From positions 682,001 to 746,000 of the forward strand of contig JABSSW010000009.1 in the NCBI GenBank assembly GCA_018902385.1: 64,000 nt of DNA, written 5' to 3'. The first letter of the stretch is position 1. Each line of letters opens with the position of its first letter. Origin of the DNA: Physcia stellaris (Eukaryota > Ascomycota > Lecanoromycetes > Caliciales > Physciaceae). Below are positions 55,641-64,000 of the stretch, one piece after another. The translations under genes and the position numbers were made by a program. The notes under the pieces were generated by a model. The model did not search any database, was not told the origin of the DNA, and saw nothing but the letters and a program-made list of their open reading frames with translations.

Positions 55641-57007
55641 CTAAAGCCTGTTGCGTTTGCACCGCGCACAAGCTCTAAGTCTGCAATGCGGGCACTCAAA
55701 GATGAATTCCCTAAGCCAATGTGCGCATTCCTCACAGCGAGCAGCTTCACGAATGAAGGTCCAGCGTCCTGGATGCGTACAGTCGTGCTGGTTTCGAAGG
55801 TCGTTTGCAATTTGCTCTACGCGTTCCTGGCGAGCAACAGGAGCTACAGGGAAAGCGCCCGGCATAGGATGACGATCAGCGACTTGACCCGCACGTTCGT
55901 AGAGCCGTCCTTCGTCAAACTGTGCACATTCACAGTGCTTCCAGCGCTCACCACAGACGTAGCAGAATTCGTATCCACAGCGGCACCTGTAGATTAAGAG
56001 ACGTTCAGCCCTCACTAGCAGGTTTCGTTCAAGAGAATCCCGACTTACGTTATGTGATTGCAGCCTGTCCGAAGCTCAACCATATTCCTGCATGAGGAAC
56101 AGCGTTGCCACCCTTCTATTTGTGACAACTCTAAGACTTCTTCCGCGTTATCATCGACTGGGCAGTCTGCATCGTGTGCTGGCTTCTTGCAAAGCACACA
56201 CGTTCGTCTACCGCACTGTGGCATAGGGCATGTCCCGAAAGCGCCATTGACATAGCCTGGCTCAATAAATGTTGCACAAGCAGGACTATAGCAGTAGGTC
56301 CGGTTTGGCGTACCGTACTCGATAGCTTTACGCTCGATTCGTGCCGCCAGATCACGTCCCAGAAAATGGTGCACTAAGGAAATAGGGATGTTTTGACGAC
56401 AGCACCTGGGAGGAAACAAGGTTTCGTCATTCGTGGCGCCCTCAAAAAGGCGTATGGTACACCTGCGGCAGTAATGATCTGAGCAAGGCATCTGGACCAC
56501 TTCAGTCTCTTCATTGCAAGCTACACACTCACGCCAGTAGGTCGGATTCTTTCTATGTCGGCTGGCCGCTAATGAAGAGCTTTCGGCAACGACACTCGTA
56601 GGGGCTGTATTGTTATTGTTGCCATCCTCGTCGTTAGCATTGAGTGCGCTATAAAGTGATAAAGCGTCATCATCGGCCTTGAGGTTCAATAGGAACGGGA
56701 TAGACTCTGCTACCTGACCGCTCAAGTGGCACGCCATTTCTCGATCTGCAGCTGCACAGCGTTCCTCTCCATGTAGAATCACGATACTCGCTCCATCATC
56801 CTGTACAGCACGACCTATGCTGTGTGCCATACGGATATCCGCAAGTTCGACAATTGTTCGCTCAAATTCTTGCTGCTGAATTTGAAGCGCCAATTCTTCA
56901 TCAGAGAGCTCCTGTGTGTCGGGGCCTTTACCCTTGCTCTTGGAAAGCTGCTCGTTGAGATCTTGTAGTTGTAGTCCAACAATCATTTCGTCAATCATTG
57001 TATCCAT
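55641..57007 (-). CDS. RBR-type (RING-IBR-RING2) E3 ubiquitin ligase
   Basis: Exons 57007-56049 and 55986-55641 (1,305 nt, 434 aa). The N-terminal half is helical, with a Gln-rich stretch. RING1 is CVACNEE...CSDHYCRRC...CC. The IBR has CYSPACATFIE...CPMPQCGRRTCVLCKKPAHD..C. RING2 is CSSCRNMVELRTGCNHITC, continuing RCGYEFCYVC across the intron; the Cys in TGCNH is at the place of the catalytic Cys of parkin/HHARI. It takes ubiquitin as a thioester from an E2 and passes it to a substrate; the substrate is unknown. After RING2 a Cys-rich tail (CEECAHWLREFIFECPHCRL RACARCKR) could bind another zinc. The frame is open 17 codons further upstream but without ATG, so Met at 57007 (MDTMIDEMIVGLQLQDL) is taken as the start. 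Confidence 0.85.
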
Positions 57008-58977
57008 CTTTTGGGTTAAGTAGTAATTCAAAGCAGCATGAACAAGGTTTGAGCCCACAATGAAGAGAAGTGAAATGTTTTTTTTTCCAGGTCAAGGAGG
57101 GCGACTCGCCTTAAGATAAGCCGCAGCAAGGGGTGAGAAACCCGCAAACGCGAGCTGCATCGGCTTAATGCAGAAGTGACAGGTGGTTTTTGATTCCGCA
57201 GGCTGGACTGCTACGAGAGCAAGAAATATGTTGTAGCGCTGCTAATATGATTGCAACTAAGCCACCAGAGAAACATGCCATGGAAGCTACGATTTGAATA
57301 TTCCATAACAACCGTGTGCGAAAAAGCTCCTAAATCCGACAAATCTGGAGAAGTGGTAGCTCGTGCAGAATGCAGATTTGTGGGATCTGCTGATATATAT
57401 GAAAGGACCAGGTATCATAATCTCAAAGTGTGCCCTACTATCGCTTTCATTCGCGAAGTTTAAAGCAAGGACGGTTGGTGTACGTATCATGCCAACTCAG
57501 AACATGGATACTCGTTTATACGGACTAAATCTGTAAATTTGGGCGATTTACCATACCGGTACCTCAGATTTGTCTCAATTATGTTCTCCGGAATTATCCG
57601 CATCCTCTGACTTTCTTGGCAATCGGACGTCCGAGCCTGTGCATTAAAGGCAACCGAAGACTTCGTCAATATAGCACACCAGTTCTGTGTAGGTAGATTA
57701 GCCACCAGAAACTGACAAGTGATGCTTAGCATCTCTGGTTGTTGCATTTTATCCCTCCCCGCACTCAGTGAAGTCGTCTGTACTTACTCTTTGGGAGGAG
57801 TTGGGACTCGGCCCACATGGAGTCCCCTTTGGTGAAGTTCCAATCCCGAAAACCTTGATGTGCCTATTAACAATAGCCAATTTCGTCCAGGAGCCTTTCA
57901 TGCTTAGAGTCAGAGATCTCATATGTAGGCCATCGAAACTTTGGGAGCAGTGATTGTCGCTACAGACCAGACAACTTGATATTGAACGGAGTCACAGCTT
58001 CGCTTTGGAAGCATATCATACTTTATCACATTATGGTCCGAGTCCTGAGCAATGTCGTATTGCTGATGATGTCGATATTGAGAAGTCCTTTTGCTAGCTA
58101 AATACGATCTGCCGCTTCAGTCAGGCAAGGCATCTGGCCCTGGATTGGAACTGGAGGCTGCCATCCTCGTCAGCGAGATCACTGGCCTGCTTTAGCTGAG
58201 CTTTCTCCCTCCGTCGGAGTCTCTAAGTTGCATGATGACGCATGACGAGACTCAGAGAAGACGTCCCACTTAAATGGGTGACTCCAGTCCAGTTCCAATC
58301 ATCTAATGATCTCGTTTGATGGTTTGTTTCCATATTGTTCCTGTGGGTAAAGACATACCCTACCCCAGAGGCCGTGGCCCGTAAAGCATAAGCACTTAAG
58401 CAAATTTCCGTATGGACGCTGTGTTAATCACCAGAGATGCTTACTCCAGAAGGTTACTCGCCGTAAACCAAGACACCAAGGGACCAGACTGCCCTTGGTT
58501 TCGCTCGGGCATTTCCTCGTATAATGCTACAGCTTTACTAAGCATTATCGGCACTCCTAGCTGACAGCTTAAGCCGTAGCAATCCTTGTTAGTGTGACTG
58601 TCTCAGGAGCTTTCTTGTCTCCGTTCTTCTCGAACACTGGATAAGACGAGGAGAGAACCCTCGGAAGTTTACTCGTTGCGGAAGAAGACCCTGAAGCGCG
58701 AGCCATGGCCCGCCCGAACGGCCGCTAGCAGCGCACCTCACGTCACCGCCAAGACCTCAAATACCTGCTTCACGGTCCAACCAATTTCAAGACGCGGTTG
58801 CACAATCACATGTCGTGAAGCAACTCCCAACACATCAGTCACCCATTAAACTCACCCATTAAAGTACTATTCCCCCCATTCCAACCAAAACCCCATCAAC
58901 GTTTCTCCCCTCTCCCAATACACCCACCAACTCAAGAACCCAAAACCACCCCCAACATCAACAACAAACAAAAAACC
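57008..58977. other. Long spacer between RBR ligase and the small membrane protein gene
   Basis: Almost 2 kb with no supported gene. Frames at 57251-57463 (+), 57487-57747 (-) and 57768-57953 (+) show no known domain. The last 120 bp before 58978 are C/A-rich (58,850-58,977), a common look for the 5' leader of a well-expressed fungal gene. Confidence 0.55.
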
Positions 58978-59346
58978 ATGGCCAACGCAACCGACTCCCT
59001 AACCTCCCTCCTCACCTCCATCCTCGACATCTTCCGCTCCATCATCGAGACTTTATTCCACACGATCCAGACCGTCTTCGCGACGGCGCAGAACCTGATT
59101 TCTTCGACTGTTGATCTGGCTGGTGGGGTGGTGCAGTTTGTTTTGAGTATGTTCCCCCCCCTCTCACTTGTGCTGGTACATCCAACGAAAGAGAAAGTGA
59201 AAGAGGGATTTCATGAAAGAAGAAGTACACGCTGACGCGAACTAGGCAATGTGGTCATCATTGGGGTCCTCATCGCGGCGTATGTCGGGTATACGGCGTA
59301 TAAGCAGAAGAACCAGCCGGGGAGCATCTCGAAGAAGAGGGCTTGA
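58978..59346 (+). CDS. Small conserved-type membrane protein, unknown function
   Basis: Exons 58978-59146 and 59246-59346 (270 nt, 89 aa). The start MANATDSLTSLLTSILDIF leads into an amphipathic stretch (RSIIETLFHTIQTVFATAQN), then a short hydrophobic part (STVDLAGGVVQFVLS). Across the intron a clear membrane helix follows (NVVIIGVLIAAYVGYTAY) with a basic tail KQKNQPGSISKKRA. The C-terminal KKRA and single helix suggest a tail-anchored or single-pass protein, perhaps of the ER, by inference. The intron (59147-59245) has GTATGT and CTAG; splicing A|GC restores frame. ATG context is good (AAACCATGGCC). Confidence 0.68.
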
Positions 59347-59806
59347 GCGGGGCGAGATGTTATTCGGCAAGCAGGGGAAGTGGGGGAGGTGACTTGGTGG
59401 TTGTGTACGATAAAGCTGGCGAGATACCCTAGGTGTTATTTCATTGAAAGCGGGGTTCTGATTCGGAGATTGTTGTTTCCTTTCGGTTTTGGGGGTTCTG
59501 ATGGATGGAGGTTGTGGAGAGACAATTGTTTGTGAAAAGGTTGATCGTAAATTCTATGTCAACGACATGAAGGTATCTTGCACGGACTAGCTTCCATGCA
59601 CCTATCCCACGCGACTTCACACTGTAGTTCGAAATTCGGTAGGAGGTTGAAAGTATTGCTGAATCATCAATGATATGCCACACCCATTTTATATACGGAA
59701 AAAATCTATGAACATCAAGCCGCCATGCAAGAAGAGAAATCCAAATCGTCAATCGTGAGCCATTTCATCCCACTCGTAACAGAGGCCGCTTGCCTTTCTC
59801 CCAATG
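59347..59806. other. Convergent spacer
   Basis: 460 bp between the ends of the small membrane protein and copper-fist genes; 3' regions of both. No gene supported. Confidence 0.55.
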
Positions 59807-61335
59807 TCACCTGCTCCAGTCGTTGGCAGTCACACCTATTGAGTTATACGATGCATCTTCCGCCGAGAACGGGACACCCCATAAGGGATCATTGTCTTCC
59901 GTCGGCGTCGGCAGGGAAAGCTCCCCCATAGCCTGCGTAGGCGGCAGCTGATTTCCAGGATGAGCAAGCTTTTGAGCATCCTGGACTGTGATTCCGTGCT
60001 TGGTGAATTTCTCCGGATCAATCTTGTCGGCGAAGCTGGGCCCTTCGAAGCTCACCGGAGATGCAGTCGTGTTCTTTGCGTTTTCCAGGAAAGTATCAAT
60101 GTCCAGGCTTTCGGGATTTCCATTCGATGACATCGACGTCGCCGGCATGCTCATGTACGAGGAGGCGGAGCTCAAGCGATACGGATTCGTGTCGGCTGCG
60201 TCTGATGGCGTCGACACAGCCTGAGATTGCCTCATGACCGAGGCCACGTAGTCCCCAACATCTGAGACCTCGTCTGAGGAAGAGGCTGTCAAAGCGGGTT
60301 GTGCCACATTGCTGTGATCGAAACTGGCATATGATGGTGGCACACTATATCGAGACATAGCTCCATTATCGAGTGGAAGGTCCATAGCTGACCAGGCTGC
60401 TGTAGGCATCGACAAACCTGCAGACAATAATGGTCCGTCATCTGGCGCAGAATAGTATTGCTCAAACCCACCAGAGGACGGATAGCCGTAGTCGTCCCCT
60501 AAAGGAGGAGAAGTGCTGCTCATTGTGCTGTTATATGGAGGATAAGGTAGGTCTAGTGGAGGGAGATCCGCATTGAGCTCATTGTATCGCATTGCACTCG
60601 GCTCAGGAGACCCATGCTCAGACCTCACTCGCCTCACATCTTGCTGTGCACTTGAAATGGATTCTGAAAGCTGCGAGTGCGAAGATTCGGGCTTCCTCGG
60701 CAACGGGAGGCTATCGACGGACTTGTGGGCAAGGTCGTGATTGCCGCTTATGCTATGAGGGATCGGGATTTTGTAGGGCATTCCAGAGTCGTGCGCGGCA
60801 TGGTTATGCTTGTGGACTGGCTTGTGGTGGTGATTCTTGAAAATTGTAAGAGAGTTCTCGGAGTGATTAGTCGAAAGCATAGGCTTGCGAGATAACATGT
60901 GAGTGCGATCACCAAGGTCAAGCTCCAAGACGGGGTCAAGGTGTTCTTTCTTCAAGGCGCAGGTGCACCGCGCGCCATGAGTGCAGCAACAACTTCTAGA
61001 TTCTGGTCCTTTGATATCGGGTAGCCCATGGGCATGTGACCCCAGATCATGTAATAGGTCATTCTCGTGGTGTTCGTCCTTTCCATGCGGTTTCTCCCCA
61101 CATTCGCACTTGACGTGGGAAGCTCGGGCCCTGCGGAGGCCTCTACAATGGGGGCATTGTGATACGGGGCGGCCTTTCTTGTTGATATGCGTAAGAGGTC
61201 GCTCTTCTTGTCATCAGCTTACTGTAACCATGAAGGTGGACGGTTCTGGTGCAACATACCTGAATGCTGACAGTTGCTGACTCGGTGGCCTCTCACACAA
61301 GCCTCGCAGGCATATTTCTCGCCGTCAATCAACAT
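59807..61335 (-). CDS. Copper-fist transcription factor (Mac1/Cuf1/Ace1 family)
   Basis: Exons 61335-61260 and 61203-59807 (1,473 nt, 490 aa). The copper-fist domain is at the N-terminus: MLIDGEKYACEACVRGHRVS then NCQHSERPLTHINKKGRPVS and QCPHCRGLRRARASH, with C-x2-C-x8-C-x-H zinc ligands and the K-G-R-P DNA-binding hook. A His/Cys-rich stretch follows (VKCECGEKPHGKDEHHEND, then SCCCTHGARCTCALKKEHLD), able to bind Cu(I). The remainder is Ser/Pro-rich, ending NDWSR. Such factors sense copper and control uptake or detoxification genes. The splice acceptor (AAG before AGCGACC) was chosen from three nearby AGs because it gives HSERPL, the family length. A later AG would break frame. Confidence 0.88.
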
Positions 61336-62888
61336 CCTGGCACGTCCAATATCTCAACTGCTGGGCAAACTGGGTTTGGTTATATGCGTGAATGGTGGTT
61401 ACCGGTGTCGTTGGTTGAGTATGGGCGGATCACTGCTCGGGGCAGGAGCTTCATAGAGTGGAGCGCAATTGAACGATGCAGATGCCGCGTCGGTGATGGA
61501 TGGGATTTTTTAGGGATAATGCTTTGCGATGGGTATAGTATTCGAAACGAAACCGAACGCCTTTCTTGCTTGCGAAACTGTAGACTGGATCCCCGGACGC
61601 CTTACTTGGATGGGTAACAAACGAGCTCAGCCTCGCACCGAACGGCGCTGGCCAGATCAGGTTTGATGACCAGACCGGTGGTGGAGTTGCACTCAATCGT
61701 GGGAAGGAAGATGTGAAAGGAAAGGAAAGGGAAGTGAGAGAGGCAGGTGGGAGGCAAGTGGGAGGCACAGTGGGGTTTTGTTGTGGGCGCGGGAGTGGGC
61801 TGGCGCAGTCAGACAACCCTGAACTGCAGATTATGAGCAGAGGTCGGAGCAGTAGAATGCCTTGTGATGGAGCGGAATGCAGGTTGATGTGTACACGGTG
61901 TTTTGACTTGCGACAAGACGCATTCATACGAGTGCCGCAGTCTAGAGAGGATGGTTCTGTCTTCTTGCACCTCTTGGCTACCTTCATACGCGACGCCAGC
62001 TTGCATAGGAAGATGCAAATGCACAACATCCCACGTCAAGGGGACGATCACATGGGGGATGAGAGATGGGGGTGCCATTCCCGACTCATGTCTCTTCCCC
62101 AGTTTTTTCTCGGAGAATTTCACGTTGTGATCGGACAGCGCCCCAGTGTAAGTGGCACCAGCTGTCAAAGCCCAAGAATAGCCCTGCAGAGATCCGGCTC
62201 GTCCTGACTATCTCCATGACCCAAGACGGAAAGCTTCGAGAATGGCCAAACGATTGAAGCAGCAGATAATTGGCAGTCGACGCATGTCAAGATCATCGCT
62301 TGTGTTGCTTGAAACGAGGATATCGAGTCGAACAGCGGCTATGTCAGCCTTAGCGGTGTGGCGGCGTGTCAGCGATGGAGGGAAAATCCCTCAATGCTTC
62401 GCCTATCGTGGTCTGACATCAATCAATCTGTTACAGCTGTTGTGCATTCGGAGTCCAGATCCCAAGATTCTCAAATCTTGTCGAAATGGTCATGGCATTG
62501 GATACCAGGACCGTCCGAAATGTGAGATGGAAATCCCAAGCGCTGGTGGGGTCGGAGGAACGATGCGGGGCAGGTTGCTCGATCTAGCAGCTCTAAGCGT
62601 CCACTTGACTGGATTCCGCACCCTTTCGCAGCGTAAACGGAACATCATCCTCCAGTAGTTACCTGATATTCCGATATTTTACCAGATAAGACGAAGGATG
62701 GAGGAATAAGAGTAAAAAGCAAGTTCAAAAGTACTTGGCTGTACCAGGATTTTGGGTACGGTCCGTCATACGTTATCTCAACCCTAATCTGCTGCCCTAA
62801 CGAACTTCGAGTACTTTAGTTCTAGTGCATGTGAATATTTGTGTGCGAAAAGTTACGGTACTGCCATGCTTGCTTGACAAGGACCGAT
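61336..62888. promoter_or_regulatory. Divergent spacer between copper-fist and Bfr2 genes
   Basis: 1.55 kb between divergent starts, containing the promoters of both. No supported gene. Longer frames at 61451-62029 (-) and 61713-62207 (+) overlap each other and show no domain. Confidence 0.5.
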
Positions 62889-64000
62889 ATGCCAAAGCAG
62901 AAGGCGCCAAAGTCTTGGGCTGAACAGCTCGCCGATTTAGATGATCCAGCGCCGAAGGGTAGAGTCCCAAATCGCTGTGACATGCTGGAGGCTAATATTT
63001 CCAGACGTGGACCCTGAACAACATGGCGATGCGTTTGAGCAAGACGATAGCTCGAGCGTTGAAAGTACGCATCAAGAGGCAAGGGAGCACTACGAAGTCG
63101 TGGGGTATGTCAATGATGCTGCGAGTGGGTGCGACCGGTCCTTTATTTTTACTGATTATCTTAGGAAGAGTCAAATCCGTGAACCTGAGCAGTTGACATT
63201 AGGAGATGAGTACACTGGCTCGCGGATAAGTCGGGATGCTCTGCTCGGGGACGAGAGTGACGATGATCCGTTTGCTCGGAAAAGCGACGAGGAAGGATCC
63301 TTTGCTCACGATCAGGAGTCTACAGTTTCGGATGACGAGATGACAGAGCAGGCCACTGGCGGAAGCTCGGAGATCGGCCGCGAAGGTGAAGCAATCGAGG
63401 GGTTCGAGGATGATAGATTCACAGCGGCTGGGTTTAGGATTCATAATAACCTAGCAAATGGCGATTCCTCCGAGCATACAAAATCAGCATCGCAGGCATC
63501 GGATGGAGCCATGGAAACTCCCACTAACCGCGCAGACGGACAACTCTCACTTTCATCAGAAGACGAAGAGGATGAAGATATTGCGATGGATGATACATCT
63601 GTCTCAGACTCCGAAACAACATCCTCCTCCAGCGAAGCCCCCAGCCTTGACGGCGCAAGTCAGCCAAAGCAATCCGCCCAACGTGCCGAACTTCGGAAAA
63701 TGATGGCCGAATCCCAGCGTGCCATTGTCTCCAATCTCTCTGCAACAGCCAAAGCCGACGCTGCCAAAGGTAAAGCCATCAAGAAGCAGCGGTCCACATT
63801 CGACAGCCTCCTTAACACGCGGATAAGACTTCAGAAAGCATTAATCGCTACGAATTCCTTGACGGTGACCAGCAATGAAGGCGTAGACACCAAAGCCATA
63901 GAGGCAGCAGAACAAGCAGCTCTCAACCTCTGGAATACTATTGACTCTCTCCGCCGTTCCCTTCCTGGATCAACTTCCTCTCCACCGAGCACCCCAATCA
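62889..64000 (+). CDS. Bfr2/AATF (Traube) ribosome-biogenesis protein, 3' end beyond window
   Basis: Exons 62889-62958, 63005-63104 and 63165 to the window end. The start MPKQKAPKSWAEQLADLDDP is characteristic. Then come DVDPEQHGDAFEQDDSSSVE, REHYEVVGKSQIREPE, GDEYTGSRISRDALLGDESD and long Asp/Glu/Ser-rich stretches. The AATF leucine-zipper region begins near SQRAIVSNLSATAKADAAKG and KKQRSTFDSLLNTRIRLQKA. Bfr2 is a nucleolar component of the early 90S pre-ribosome, needed for 18S rRNA processing. Introns of 46 and 60 nt were placed by frame (AAG G|AC GTG GAC and GTG GG|G AAG AGT). The AATF C-terminal domain lies outside the window. Confidence 0.9.

Noticed and set aside
1-64000. Search for CRISPR arrays, operons, bacterial promoters and secondary-metabolite or toxin clusters
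   Set aside because: The DNA is eukaryotic with introns. No such array or backbone biosynthetic enzyme was seen.

Overview
The window is nuclear DNA from a filamentous ascomycete (Pezizomycotina). Genes are single-copy and eukaryotic, with short GT-AG introns of about 46-180 nt. Products are typical of fungal nuclei and mitochondria: Kap123-type importin, Ncr1/NPC1, an AP-1-like bZIP factor, a copper-fist factor, Trm7, Mak5, Coq5 and Bfr2. Leotiomycetes is my best guess from the wording of the AP-1-like protein, but that is an inference from memory.

Positions 1 to about 16,160 form an AT-rich, gene-poor island. It is dominated by one 9,866-bp Ty3/Gypsy-type chromovirus relic (1716-11581) with two 144-bp LTRs and a 5-bp target duplication (GATCG). 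gag, a C2HC finger, protease, reverse transcriptase, RNase H, integrase and a chromodomain can be read in order, all broken. A further ORF region lies between the chromodomain and the 3' LTR. The two LTRs differ at 19 sites, all transitions, and every one lies in a CpT/ApG (18) or CpC/GpG (1) context. None is at CpA, the usual target of repeat-induced point mutation (RIP), and none at CpG. In line with this, conserved Trp codons (TGG) have become TGA, while CAA/CAG codons and CpG survive. This unusual mutator specificity is the most interesting signal in the window. Right of the element lie a probable helicase relic and a 210-bp tandem duplication next to the island edge.

From about 16,160 the composition switches abruptly to normal and the window becomes gene-dense. 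In order: RanGTP-binding protein (+), a decayed BTB gene (-), SPF30-like Tudor protein (-), AP-1-like bZIP factor (+), Kap123-like importin (+), Ncr1/NPC1 (-), a DUF2433 phosphoesterase-like RGG protein (-), a small protein kinase (+), a GNAT pseudogene (+), two F-box-like/DUF7730-type paralogues (-), Trm7 (-) diverging from Mak5 (+), a 2.6-kb spacer with four tRNA-like relics, branched-chain keto-acid dehydrogenase E1 alpha (-, one-base frameshift), Coq5 (-), an RBR ubiquitin ligase (-), a tiny membrane protein (+), a copper-fist factor (-) and the 5' part of Bfr2/AATF (+, runs off the end).

The genes do not form a pathway cluster. Loose themes are nuclear transport (RanGTP binder and importin), RNA and ribosome biogenesis (SPF30, Trm7, Mak5, Bfr2), mitochondrial metabolism (BCKDH E1 alpha, Coq5) and stress or metal control (AP-1-like, copper fist). 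Exon boundaries were read by eye from GT/AG sites, conserved protein segments and reading-frame arithmetic. Every complete model sums to a multiple of three, except BCKDH E1 alpha, which is one base short. No RNA evidence was available.
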